Below, in pieces: positions 16,472 through 24,086 of a stretch of 35,808 nucleotides of DNA. Numbering within the stretch: the stretch's first letter is position 1; each line of letters begins with the position of its first letter. The position numbers were made by a program, and so were the translations under genes. The stretch lies in contig CAYRZF010000013.1 of NCBI GenBank assembly GCA_964428805.1, positions 1 through 35,808 of the forward strand, given 5' to 3'. The DNA is from CAYRZF01 sp964428805. GTDB lineage: Bacteria > Methylomirabilota > Methylomirabilia > Rokubacteriales > CSP1-6. Below the pieces are notes generated by a model, which saw only the letters and a program-made list of their open reading frames with translations, was not told the origin of the DNA and did no database searches.

Positions 16472-16537
16472 AGCGCGGGCTTCGCCCGCGCAATCGAGGG
16501 GGGAGGTTCGGAAGGGGGGCGTTAGCCCCCCTCCGAG
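16472..16537 (+). repeat. Composite dispersed repeat, copy B (M1 plus short M2)
   Basis: The M1 hairpin (16472-16495) is followed at 16498-16537 by GGGGGGAGGTTCGGAAGGGG, a short GGCGTTAG centre and CCCCCCTCCGAG. The same flanks appear at 35690-35749 around a longer centre. The G-run and C-run can pair to form a second hairpin. The element ends three bases before the ferredoxin ATG, and its final GAG extends to GAGG (16535-16538), the only purine-rich stretch near that start. Confidence 0.82.
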
Positions 16538-16540
16538 GAT

Positions 16541-16882
16541 ATGGGGCAATATGAGGTTCACGTCTTCGTCTGCACGGGCGGTGAGACTTGCCCGACCCAG
16601 GGAGAGACTGAAAAGTACGTGAAGATCCTCCGCGCCGGCGTGGCCCAGGCCGGCAAACACCGGGAGATCCGGATCAACAAGGCCGGCTGCTTCTCCCAGT
16701 GCGGCAACGGTCCGATGATGGTCGTGTATCCGGAAAACGTCTGGTACTGCGGCGTCCAGGAATCGGACCTTCAGGAAATCCTCGAATCGCACATTTTTGG
16801 CGGGAAGCCGGTGGCGCGGCTCGTCTACAACCCGGGCGTCCCCGGTCCTAACAAGATCATCAAGGCCGACACGAAGGCGTAG
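16541..16882 (+). CDS. Thioredoxin-like [2Fe-2S] ferredoxin
   Basis: A small electron carrier of the thioredoxin-like ferredoxin family, 113 residues, probably cytoplasmic. The cluster ligands are apparent as Cys11 and Cys17 in VCTGGETC and Cys50 and Cys54 in KAGCFSQCGNGP, followed by MMVVYPENVWY, the usual strand after the second pair. Cys70 is an extra cysteine. The C-terminal half ends in a Lys-rich tail. The start ATG 16541 has only GAGG at 16535-16538, two bases upstream, and that comes from the end of a dispersed repeat. It lies between ispG, a [4Fe-4S] enzyme that needs electrons, and proS. I infer a role as electron donor, but a general redox or cluster-trafficking role is equally possible. 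Confidence 0.88.
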   Translation: MGQYEVHVFVCTGGETCPTQGETEKYVKILRAGVAQAGKHREIRINKAGCFSQCGNGPMMVVYPENVWYCGVQESDLQEILESHIFGGKPVARLVYNPGVPGPNKIIKADTKA

Positions 16883-16886
16883 CGCC

Positions 16887-18581
16887 GTGCGCTGGACGCG
16901 GTCGCTCATCCCGACCCTTCGGGAGGACCCTGCCGATGCCGAGGCGGCCAGCCACAAGCTCATGGTCCGGGCCGGTCTGGTGCGCCAGCTCGCGGCCGGC
17001 ATCTACGTCTACCTCCCCCTCGGCCAGCGGGTCATGGACAAGATCAACGCCATCGTCCGCGAGGAGATGAACCGGATCGGCGGGCAGGAGGTCACGCTAC
17101 CGGTGCTCCATCCCGCGGAGATCTGGCAGCAGTCGGGCCGCTGGCAGGCCGTCGGCGACGAGATGTTCAGGCTTAAGGACCGCAACGGGCGGGACATGTG
17201 CCTGGGGATGACGCACGAGGAGGTCGTCGCCTGGATCGCCTCCAAGGAGCTCCGCTCGTACCGAGACCTGCCTCAGATTTGGTATCAAATCCAGACGAAG
17301 GAACGCGATGAAGCGCGCCCGCGCTCGGGTGTCCTCCGGACCCGGGAGTTTCTCATGAAGGACTCCTACACGCTGGATCTGGACGAGGCGGGCCTGGCCA
17401 AGGCCTACGACGCGCACAAGGAAGCCTACTGCCGGATCTTCGATCGGTGCGGCCTCCGGTACTACGTGGTCGAGTCCGATCCCGGCATGATGGGCGGCTC
17501 CGGCTCGCACGAGTTCATGGCCCCGAGCGCGGCCGGAGAGGACGACGTGGCGGTCTGCGAGCGCTGCGGCTACGCGGCCAACGTCGAGCTTGCCCGGGGC
17601 ATCCCGCTCCAGCCAAAGTTCCCCGCCTGGAACGTGGAGGAGGTTCCCACTCCGAACGCCCGAACCATCGCGGAGGTGGCGGCGCTTCTCGCGATCGAGC
17701 CTGCCCTGACCATCAAGTCGCTGCTCTACGTGACGAAGGCCGGCCCCCTCCTCGCGCTGGTCAGGGGCGATCAGACCCTCCACGAGAAGAAGCTCGCGCG
17801 AGCCGTGGGCGAGTTCCGTCCTGCCCACCCGGACGAGGTGAGGGTGGAGCTTGGCGCCCCCGTGGGCTCGATAGGGCCGGCGGGGATCCGGCTCCCCGTT
17901 GTTGCCGACGAGTCGTTACGGGAAGGAGTCTATGTGGCCGGCGCGAACAAGGAAGGGTTCCACTTGCGGGGCGTCCAGCCCGGCCGGGAGTTTTCCTGCC
18001 GCTTCGCCGACCTGCACACAGTGCAGCCCGGGGAGGCGTGCGGGCGATGCCGCGCGCCGCTCAAGGTAGAGCGGGTCATCGAGGTGGGAAACATCTTCAA
18101 GCTGGGCACGAAATACTCCGTGCCCCTGAGGGCGGTCGTGTTGGACGAGAACGGCCAGGAACGGCCCATCGTGATGGGAAGCTATGGCATCGGGCCGGCC
18201 CGCATCGCGGCGGCGGCCGTTGAGCAGCGACACGATGCGGACGGGATCATCTGGCCCTGGAGCATCGCGCCCCTCCACGTTCACCTCCTGGCGGTAAACG
18301 CCAAGGACCCGGAGCAGGAACGGGTGGCCGAGGAGCTTTATCCCGAGCTGGCCGGGGCCGGGTTTGAGGTGCTGTTCGACAACCGGGACGAGCGGCCGGG
18401 GGTGAAGTTCAAGGACGCGGACCTGATCGGCCTGCCAATCAGGGTCACAGTGGGGACCGCGTTTGTAAAGAGCGGGCTGATCGAGGTCCGCGCGCGCAAG
18501 GATCGAAGCGACCGCCGGGTGACCCGGCGGGACGTTACTGTCACAGTCAAGGAGCTGGCCCACGAACTGAGCAAGGGATAG
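16887..18581 (+). CDS. proS: Prolyl-tRNA synthetase, bacterial type with editing domain
   Basis: A class II aminoacyl-tRNA synthetase charging tRNA-Pro. I place the start at GTG 16887, four bases after the ferredoxin stop, with AAGG (16874-16877) upstream. This gives VRWTRSLIPTLRED, the normal beginning, and 564 residues; the earlier in-frame start at 16797 lies inside the ferredoxin gene. Motif 1 follows RAGLVRQLAAGIYVYLPLG. Motif 2 reads RSGVLRTREFLMKDSYT, and motif 3 contains GSYGIGPARI. The roughly 180-residue insertion between motifs 2 and 3, with TIKSLLYVTK and DQTLHEKKLARAVG, is the YbaK-like editing domain that hydrolyses Ala-tRNA-Pro. A C-terminal anticodon-binding domain ends the protein. 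A GC hairpin (18596-18613) without a T-run follows it. Confidence 0.97.
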   Translation: MRWTRSLIPTLREDPADAEAASHKLMVRAGLVRQLAAGIYVYLPLGQRVMDKINAIVREEMNRIGGQEVTLPVLHPAEIWQQSGRWQAVGDEMFRLKDRNGRDMCLGMTHEEVVAWIASKELRSYRDLPQIWYQIQTKERDEARPRSGVLRTREFLMKDSYTLDLDEAGLAKAYDAHKEAYCRIFDRCGLRYYVVESDPGMMGGSGSHEFMAPSAAGEDDVAVCERCGYAANVELARGIPLQPKFPAWNVEEVPTPNARTIAEVAALLAIEPALTIKSLLYVTKAGPLLALVRGDQTLHEKKLARAVGEFRPAHPDEVRVELGAPVGSIGPAGIRLPVVADESLREGVYVAGANKEGFHLRGVQPGREFSCRFADLHTVQPGEACGRCRAPLKVERVIEVGNIFKLGTKYSVPLRAVVLDENGQERPIVMGSYGIGPARIAAAAVEQRHDADGIIWPWSIAPLHVHLLAVNAKDPEQERVAEELYPELAGAGFEVLFDNRDERPGVKFKDADLIGLPIRVTVGTAFVKSGLIEVRARKDRSDRRVTRRDVTVTVKELAHELSKG

Positions 18582-18601
18582 CGGATTTCCGCCCAATCCC
18601 C

Positions 18602-18630
18602 TTGCTGGGGGATCTGGGGTGTGCTAAGCT
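18602..18630 (+). promoter_or_regulatory. Possible promoter upstream of rimP
   Basis: TTGCTG (18602-18607) and TAAGCT (18625-18630) are separated by exactly 17 bases. The -10 has the TAnnnT form seen at the other candidate promoters in the window. Transcription would start near 18637, inside the hairpin described next. The -35 hexamer also falls in the loop of a weaker hairpin (18596-18613), so the match could be chance. Confidence 0.35.
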
Positions 18631-18634
18631 GCTG

Positions 18635-18660
18635 AAAAAGTGGGCGCTGCCCACTTTTTT
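18635..18660 (+). terminator. Perfect intrinsic-terminator hairpin between proS and rimP
   Basis: An 11-base perfect inverted repeat: arm AAAAAGTGGGC (18635-18645), loop GCT, and complementary arm 18649-18659. It ends in a run of six T (18655-18660). The mirrored A-run means it could also end transcription from the other strand. It lies 54 bases after proS and 23 before rimP. It either ends the proS transcript or acts as an attenuator in front of the rimP-nusA operon. Confidence 0.85.
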
Positions 18661-18683
18661 CTTGCCCCCGGGGGAAGGGAGCC

Positions 18684-19160
18684 GTGGACGCTGTGGAGCG
18701 AGAGGCTAAGATCGAAACCCTCGTCTCCCCGGTGCTCCAGGAGCATGGGCTCTCGCTGGTGGATGTACAGTGGCGCCACGAAGGCCGGCGCTGGGTGCTC
18801 AGGTTCTACGTGGACAAGAAGAGCGGGATCGGGGTCGCCGATTGTCAGCGATTCAGCCACGAAGTCGGCGACCTCCTGGACGCCGCGAACCTGATTCCGG
18901 AGAGTTACGACCTGGAAGTGTCGTCTCCGGGCCTGACCCGGGAGCTCAGGACGGAGCGCGAGTGGCGCTGGGCTCAGGGTAAGAGGGTGCGGTGTTGGGT
19001 CGCCTCGCCGCTCGAAGGCCGGATGGAGTTGACGGGGCGGCTTCTGGAAGCCACGGAGGGCCAGCTGAGGTTGGAGGACGACGACGGTCGGCAGTGTCAG
19101 CTCGAGCGGCGGAACGTGACCCGGGCGCGGCTTGAGCTGGATTTTCCCCGTCGGAAGTGA
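18684..19160 (+). CDS. rimP: Ribosome maturation factor RimP
   Basis: Needed for 30S subunit assembly. The 158-residue protein has the N-terminal alpha/beta domain with GLSLVDVQWRHEGRRWVLRFYV, the central DCQRFSHEVGDLLD and ESYDLEVSSPGLTREL segments that define the family, and a C-terminal SH3-like barrel that includes GRLLEATEGQL. The first codon is GTG 18684 or in-frame GTG 18693; GGGAG at 18677-18681 is two or eleven bases away, so neither is ideal. It opens the rimP-nusA-ylxR-infB cluster. The terminator-like hairpin immediately upstream may regulate the whole operon. Confidence 0.95.
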   Translation: MDAVEREAKIETLVSPVLQEHGLSLVDVQWRHEGRRWVLRFYVDKKSGIGVADCQRFSHEVGDLLDAANLIPESYDLEVSSPGLTRELRTEREWRWAQGKRVRCWVASPLEGRMELTGRLLEATEGQLRLEDDDGRQCQLERRNVTRARLELDFPRRK

Positions 19161-19172
19161 GTCGCCCGACGC

Positions 19173-20567
19173 ATGAATCGAGAACTGATCATCGTCACAG
19201 AGCAGATCGCGCGCGAGAAGGGGATTGACAAAGAGGTTCTCTTCGAGGCGTTGGAGTCTGCTCTGCTGTCCGCCTTCAGGAAGACGACGGGGGCGGGGGC
19301 TAGCGACAACGTGCGCATGCAGCTCGACCGTGGGAGTGGCACGTTCAAAGTCTGGGCCAAGAAGCGCGTTGTCGCCAAGGTCACCGATCCGAAGGTCGAG
19401 GTGTCTCTGGCCGAGGCCCGCGCCCAAGTGGCAGATGCCCAGCTGGACGACGAGGTGGAACAGGAGTTGGTGCCGCAGGAGTTTGGGCGCATCGCGGCCC
19501 AGACCGCCAAGCAGGTAATCCTCCAGCGGGTCCGTGACGCCGAGCGCGAGGGAATCTACTCGGAGTTTATACACAAGGAGGGGCAGATCGTCCGCGGTGT
19601 CGTCCACCGGATCGAGAAGCGGAATGTGATCGTGGAGCTGGGCAAGGCTGAGGGGTTCCTGCCCGAGCGCGAGCAGATTCCCGGCGAACGGATCAACCCC
19701 GGGGATCGGATCCGCGCCTACGTCCTCGAAGTGAAGAAGACCGCCAGGGGGCCCCAGATCACGCTCTCCCGGACCCATCCCGGATTCCTGGCCCGGCTGT
19801 TCGAGACCGAGATCCCCGAGATCGCCGAGGGGATCGTGCAGGTCAAGGCGGCCGCGCGCGAGGCGGGAGAGCGGGCGAAGGTGGCCGTGGCCTCCACGAA
19901 GCGGGACGTTGATCCTATCGGGGCCTGCGTGGGTCTCCGCGGCACGCGCATCCAGGTGGTCAGCCGGGAGCTGCGCGGCGAGAAGATCGATATCGTCGAG
20001 TGGTCCGCGGATCGCCCGACGTTTGTGGCCCGGGCGCTGTCCCCTGCCAAGGTGGCGTCCGTGACGGTTCAGGAGGCGCGTCAGGGGGGGGGCGAGCGGG
20101 GGGTGGAGCAGTCCGTCCTGGTGGTGGTGCCGGATAACCAGCTCTCACTGGCGATCGGCAAGAGGGGCCAGAACGCCCGGCTGGCGGCCAAGCTGACCGG
20201 GATGCGCGTGGACATCAAGAGCGAGTCCGAGCTGGAAGAGGAGCGGCGCCGCGAGGAGGAGGAACGGACCCAGGGGCGAGCGGCCATCGAGGAGTTCGCC
20301 GGGGTCGGTCCCCAGCTGGCGGGGAAACTCGTCGAAGAGGGGCTCTACTCCCCGCTGCGCATCGTCAGGGCCGGCCTGGGGCGACTCATCGAGATTCCCG
20401 GGGTGGGGGAGAAGAAGGCTGAGAAGATCCTGGCCGCGGCCCAGGAGTGGCTCGCCACGCACGCTGCCGCGCCGCCGGGAAGCGAGCCGGCCGTCGGCGA
20501 GGCGGGCGCGGGCGATGTCGAGGAAGCCGGCGTGTTGCGCGACGAGGAAGCGGCACCGCCCGCGTGA
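19173..20567 (+). CDS. nusA: Transcription termination/antitermination factor NusA
   Basis: Binds RNA polymerase and nascent RNA to control pausing, termination and antitermination. The 464 residues show the domains in order: N-terminal RNAP-binding domain (1-130), S1 domain (about 136-200, with GVVHRIEKRNVIVELGKAEG), KH1 (about 230-290, with DPIGACVGLRGTRIQ at 247-261), KH2 (about 310-360, with LAIGKRGQNARLAAKLTGM) and a C-terminal helix-hairpin-helix region (370-430) with FAGVGPQLAGKL and IEIPGVGEKKAEKIL. It lacks the second E. coli-type acidic repeat and ends in an Ala/Glu-rich tail. It starts 12 bases after rimP. Its stop overlaps the next gene (GTGA). In E. coli NusA feeds back on this operon, relevant to the hairpin upstream of rimP. 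Confidence 0.97.
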   Translation: MNRELIIVTEQIAREKGIDKEVLFEALESALLSAFRKTTGAGASDNVRMQLDRGSGTFKVWAKKRVVAKVTDPKVEVSLAEARAQVADAQLDDEVEQELVPQEFGRIAAQTAKQVILQRVRDAEREGIYSEFIHKEGQIVRGVVHRIEKRNVIVELGKAEGFLPEREQIPGERINPGDRIRAYVLEVKKTARGPQITLSRTHPGFLARLFETEIPEIAEGIVQVKAAAREAGERAKVAVASTKRDVDPIGACVGLRGTRIQVVSRELRGEKIDIVEWSADRPTFVARALSPAKVASVTVQEARQGGGERGVEQSVLVVVPDNQLSLAIGKRGQNARLAAKLTGMRVDIKSESELEEERRREEEERTQGRAAIEEFAGVGPQLAGKLVEEGLYSPLRIVRAGLGRLIEIPGVGEKKAEKILAAAQEWLATHAAAPPGSEPAVGEAGAGDVEEAGVLRDEEAAPPA

Positions 20568-20839
20568 AGCGGGAGCCCCAGCGCACCTGTGTCGGGTGCC
20601 GGCAGGTTCGGCCCAGGGCTCAGTTGATCAGGCTGGTCCGGCGGGCGGATGGAGTGGTTGCGGTCGATCGGGCCGGCACGGTGCCCGGCAGGGGCGCCTA
20701 TATCTGTGCGGTGGCTGAATGCGTGCTGGAGGCCCTGAAACGGGCGCGATTGGCGAAGGCGTTCAAGGGGAAGGCCGAGGCGTCGGCTGAACTGATGGCG
20801 CTGTGCGACACTCTGAGTAGCGGCACACGAAGGGGGTAA
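20564..20839 (+). CDS. rnpM: YlxR-family nucleic-acid-binding protein (RNase P modulator RnpM)
   Basis: A small basic protein of the YlxR family, which in Bacillus binds RNA and modulates RNase P. I start it at GTG 20564, which overlaps the nusA stop by four bases. The longer frame from 20447 lies inside nusA and adds an Arg-rich stretch absent from the family. The 91-residue product carries the family marks RTCVGCRQ near the start, LIRLVRR and GRGAYIC. The position between nusA and infB is the canonical one. The partner RNA in this organism is not known. Confidence in the family is high; the RNase P role is transferred from other bacteria. Confidence 0.92.
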   Translation: MKREPQRTCVGCRQVRPRAQLIRLVRRADGVVAVDRAGTVPGRGAYICAVAECVLEALKRARLAKAFKGKAEASAELMALCDTLSSGTRRG

Positions 20840-20847
20840 GGGGGACC

Positions 20848-23349
20848 GTGGCTTCACGGATGAAGGTTATTGATCTCGCGAAGGAGCTGGGGGTTACCAG
20901 CAAGGATCTGATCCAGGCCCTGGAGGGGATGGGTCGAAAAGGAGTCAGGACCCGGAGTCCCCTCGACGCCGCCACGGCCAATGAGCTCAGGGTCAAGCTG
21001 GGCCGCGGCCGCGAGCTGGCCGAAGAGCCCAAGCCGAAGAGGGCAAAGGCCGCGCCCAAGGAGGCCAAGGCCCCGACCGCAAAGAAACGGGTCGCAGCGG
21101 AAAGGGTTCCGGCTGAGAAGCTGCCCCCGGCGAAGAGACTGGCCGCCCAGAAGGCCAAGACCCCGTTCGTCCCGGAGGTGAGGGCTGCGGAAGTTGTCGC
21201 CGCCGCTCCGCCCGCTCCTCCAGCCGTTCCCGCTCCTCCCGTGCAAATTAAGCAGCCGGCGGCAGAGGTCAAGGCGCCGCCGGTCCTGAAGCCGGTGCCT
21301 CCCAAGCCGAAAGAGGCGGCAAAGGTCGTGCCCTTCCGGCCTGCTATCGCGGCGGCCCCGCCGGCTCCGCCGCCGAAAAAGGTTGCGGCCGCCCCGGCGG
21401 CTCCGCCTCCGGTGAGACCGGCGCCTCCCAAGCCACCTCAGCGTGAGGTCGTCCTAACGCCTCCGGCCGCAGCCGACCCTCGGGTAGCCTCGGTGATGCC
21501 GCCGTCCCCCCCGGTGACGGTTTCCCCTCCCCCGGTGGCGCCCGCACCACCACCTCCCGCGCCCCCACCGCCTCCTCAGGAGGTGGTCGCTCCCGTGGAG
21601 GTCAAGCGCGAGCTGATCAGGCTCCCCGAGTCCGTCACCGTCGGCGAGCTGGCGGCGGCCATGCGGCGGAAGTCGGGAGAGGTGATCAAGGCCCTGCTCG
21701 AGATGGGGGTGATGGCCACCGTCAACGAAATCCTGGATCCCACCGCGGCCAAGCTTGTGGCGGACAAGTGGAGCTTCGACGTTGAGGTGCGGACGCTCGA
21801 AGGCGAGGAATTGCTGGAAGAGGAGGTAGATCCGTCGCAGCTCCGCCTGCGCTCACCCGTCGTGACGGTCATGGGTCATGTGGACCACGGGAAGACGTCG
21901 CTGCTGGACTTCATTCGCCGGACGAAGGTGGCGGAGAAGGAGTTCGGCGGCATCACCCAGCACATCGGCGCGTATCAGGTCGAGACCTCCCACGGCAAGG
22001 TCACCTTCCTGGACACGCCCGGCCACCAGGCGTTCACCGCCATGCGGGCGCGGGGGGCGCAGGCTACCGACATCGTGATCCTGGTCGTGGCCGCCGACGA
22101 CGGCGTCATGCCCCAGACCGTGGAGGCGATCAACCACGCCAAGGCGGCCGGTGTCCCGATCATCGTGGCCGTCAACAAAATAGATAAGCCCGGGGCGGAC
22201 CCCGAGCGGGTGAAGCGCGAGCTGTCCAACCTCGAGCTCGTCCCCGAGGAGTGGGGTGGCCAGACGATCCTCGTCGAGACTTCCGCGAAGAAAGGGACGG
22301 GCATCGACAACCTGCTGGAGATGACCGCGCTTCAGGCGGAGATCCTCGAGCTCAAGGCCAATCCCAACCGGGCCGGGAGGGGCGTGATCATCGAGGGCCG
22401 GCTGGATAAGGGGCGCGGCCCGGTAGCCACGGTGCTGGTCCAGCAGGGGACGTTGAAAGAGGGGGACGCGGTGGTGGTCGGTCAGCGCTCCGGCCGCGTG
22501 CGCGCGCTGTTTAACGACCGCGGCAAGAAGGTGAAGGCCGCGGGCCCGTCGGACCCCGTGGAGATCCTGGGACTGTCCGGCGTTCCCCAGGCGGGGGATA
22601 CCCTGGTGGTGGTGGCGGACGAGCGCAAAGCCCGCCAGATCGCGACGGTTCGAATGGACCGCGAACGCCAGCGCGTCAAGGGCGCCACCCGTGTGACGCT
22701 GCAGGACCTGTACCAGCAGATCACGACCGGCGAGGTGAAGGAGCTTCGCCTGATTCTGAAGGCCGACGTCCAGGGCTCCGTCGAGGCGCTCACCGAATCG
22801 CTGGAGGGGCTCTCGACCGATCAGGTGAAGCTCAAGGTCATCCACGGCTCCGTGGGCACCATCACCGAGAGCGACGTCATGCTCGCCTCGGCTTCCAATG
22901 CCATCGTCCTCGGCTTCAACGTGAAGCCCGAACCGAAAGCGAGTATCCAGGCGCAGACGGATGGCGTGGACGTCCGCACATACAACGTGATCTACGAGGC
23001 CATCAACGACGTCCGCGCGGCCCTCTCCGGGCTCCTCGAGCCGGAGATTCGGGAGGTGGCCCTGGGCAAGGCGCAGGTCCGCCAGCTCTTTCCGATCTCC
23101 AAGGTGGGCACGATCCTGGGGTCCTATGTTCTCGAGGGGAAGATTACGCGCGCGGCCAAGGTGCGAGTCAAGCGCGACGGAGCCTTGGTCGGGGAGGGGA
23201 CGATCAACTCGCTCAAACGCTTCAAGGATGACGTCCGCGAGGTGCTCCAGGGGCTGGAGTGTGGCATCGGGGTGGAGGGTGTCAGCGGGATCCAGGTGGG
23301 TGACGTGATCGAAGCCTACACGACGGAGGAGGTCGCGCGCACCCTCTGA
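20848..23349 (+). CDS. infB: Translation initiation factor IF-2
   Basis: A GTPase that places initiator tRNA on the 30S subunit and promotes subunit joining. The protein has 833 residues from GTG 20848; ATG 20860 is an alternative start, giving MKVIDLAKELGV. An IF2-N helix pair opens it (about 5-50). A long Pro/Ala/Lys-rich linker follows (about 60-245), with runs such as PAPPPPAPPPPP. A second IF2-N unit contains SVTVGELAAAMRRKSGEVI. The G domain has GHVDHGKT (343-350), DTPGHQAF (389-396) and NKID (443-446), then domains II-IV with the fMet-tRNA-binding C2 end. The linker is unusually proline-rich; this is common in high-GC lineages. AAGGGGG just upstream is a weak, close ribosome site. Confidence 0.97.
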   Translation: MASRMKVIDLAKELGVTSKDLIQALEGMGRKGVRTRSPLDAATANELRVKLGRGRELAEEPKPKRAKAAPKEAKAPTAKKRVAAERVPAEKLPPAKRLAAQKAKTPFVPEVRAAEVVAAAPPAPPAVPAPPVQIKQPAAEVKAPPVLKPVPPKPKEAAKVVPFRPAIAAAPPAPPPKKVAAAPAAPPPVRPAPPKPPQREVVLTPPAAADPRVASVMPPSPPVTVSPPPVAPAPPPPAPPPPPQEVVAPVEVKRELIRLPESVTVGELAAAMRRKSGEVIKALLEMGVMATVNEILDPTAAKLVADKWSFDVEVRTLEGEELLEEEVDPSQLRLRSPVVTVMGHVDHGKTSLLDFIRRTKVAEKEFGGITQHIGAYQVETSHGKVTFLDTPGHQAFTAMRARGAQATDIVILVVAADDGVMPQTVEAINHAKAAGVPIIVAVNKIDKPGADPERVKRELSNLELVPEEWGGQTILVETSAKKGTGIDNLLEMTALQAEILELKANPNRAGRGVIIEGRLDKGRGPVATVLVQQGTLKEGDAVVVGQRSGRVRALFNDRGKKVKAAGPSDPVEILGLSGVPQAGDTLVVVADERKARQIATVRMDRERQRVKGATRVTLQDLYQQITTGEVKELRLILKADVQGSVEALTESLEGLSTDQVKLKVIHGSVGTITESDVMLASASNAIVLGFNVKPEPKASIQAQTDGVDVRTYNVIYEAINDVRAALSGLLEPEIREVALGKAQVRQLFPISKVGTILGSYVLEGKITRAAKVRVKRDGALVGEGTINSLKRFKDDVREVLQGLECGIGVEGVSGIQVGDVIEAYTTEEVARTL

Positions 23350-23355
23350 ACAACG

Positions 23356-23403
23356 CCCCTCACCTCTTCTCCTCTCCCCAGGGGGGAGAGGTGGGGTGAG
23401 GGG
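23356..23403. repeat. REP-like palindrome
   Basis: A two-part inverted repeat just after infB. The inner arms are CCTCTCCCC (23371-23379) and GGGGAGAGG (23383-23391). The outer arms are CCCCTCACC (23356-23364) and GGTGAGGGG (23395-23403). Short mismatched stretches separate the inner and outer stems. It could form a long hairpin, but there is no T-run. Similar C/T-rich palindromes are scattered through many GC-rich genomes. It does not resemble the M1/M2 repeat. Confidence 0.75.
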
Positions 23404-23425
23404 GCGGGGCATGCGAGGTGAACAC

Positions 23426-23716
23426 GTGAGTCGAGCCCGTGTCGCAGTAGGGACGGTGGAGCTCCACCTTCCGGACGTCGACTCCCTCAAGGGAAAGCGG
23501 CACATCCTGAAGGGCGTCAAGGAAAGGGTGAAGCACCGCTTCGACGTCTCCGTGGCCGAGGTGAATCACCACGACAGCTGGCAGCGCGCCACGCTGGCCG
23601 TCGCCTGCGTGTCGCAGGACTCCCGCCACGCCAACGAAGTAGTGTCCAAGGCCCTGGATTTTATCGAGTCGCTGGTTGACGGTCATGTCATCGACATCCA
23701 GACGGAGATCCTGTGA
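23426..23716 (+). CDS. DUF503 (YlxP-family) protein
   Basis: A small protein of unknown role found between infB and rbfA in many bacteria. I start it at GTG 23426, five bases after AGGTG (23416-23420), giving 96 residues, the usual length. ATG 23411 would add five residues, and an earlier GTG lies in the palindrome. Family marks are VELHLPDVDSLKGKR near the start, then the Arg/Lys-rich helix, FDVSVAEVNHHDSWQRA and VVSKALDFIE. A ferredoxin-like fold is expected. Its conserved place between translation-initiation and ribosome-maturation genes suggests a role near the 30S subunit, but no function is established. Confidence 0.9.
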   Translation: MSRARVAVGTVELHLPDVDSLKGKRHILKGVKERVKHRFDVSVAEVNHHDSWQRATLAVACVSQDSRHANEVVSKALDFIESLVDGHVIDIQTEIL

Positions 23717-23717
23717 C

Positions 23718-24086
23718 GTGCAGGCGAAGCGGATCGATCGGCTGAATCAGTTGATCAAGGAGGAGATTTCCCGGGTGCTTCAACGGGAGTTGAAGGATCC
23801 GCGCCTCGGCTTCGTCACGGTGACTGATGTCGGGGTGACGAAGGATTTGCGCCTCGCAAAGGTTTACGTCTCCATTCTCGGGACGGAGGAGCAGTGGAAG
23901 GCCTCGCTCGCCGCTCTGGAAAGCGCCAGGGGGTTCATCCACAACTGGCTCCGGCAGCATCTCTCCCTCCGGGTGACGCCGTCCCTGGTCTTTCGACCTG
24001 ACCGGTCCATGGCCCAAGCGGCCCACATCCAGGGGCTTCTCGCCGAACTAAGGTCCGAGGAGGCGCCTTCCAGTGGCGACGCCTGA
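23718..24086 (+). CDS. rbfA: 30S ribosome-binding factor A
   Basis: A cold-shock associated factor that binds the immature 30S subunit near the 16S 5' end. I start it at GTG 23718, one base after the preceding stop, with GGAG at 23704-23707; the frame from 23676 runs inside DUF503. The 122-residue product is normal. Characteristic stretches are RLNQLIKEEISRVLQRELKD, LGFVTVTDVGVTKDLRLAKV and LRQHLSLRVTPSLVFRPD, which together make the KH-like fold with its interrupted helix. The last 14 bases overlap the start of the next gene, so translation of the two is linked. Confidence 0.95.
   Translation: MQAKRIDRLNQLIKEEISRVLQRELKDPRLGFVTVTDVGVTKDLRLAKVYVSILGTEEQWKASLAALESARGFIHNWLRQHLSLRVTPSLVFRPDRSMAQAAHIQGLLAELRSEEAPSSGDA

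Noticed and set aside
16347..16495. A CRISPR array spanning the N gap
   Set aside because: There are two repeat copies at contig ends, no visible spacers and no cas genes. The unit is a dispersed palindrome found elsewhere without spacing.
20447..20563. An N-terminal Arg-rich extension of the YlxR protein
   Set aside because: It lies inside nusA, and the family begins close to the RTCVGCR motif. The overlapping GTGA at 20564 is the natural start.
21853..23520. A 555-codon minus-strand frame opposite infB, and similar long ones opposite pnp (28071-29639) and ispG (15207-16493)
   Set aside because: All lie wholly or mostly over well-supported plus-strand genes and follow their codon bias in reverse. 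One even crosses the run of N.
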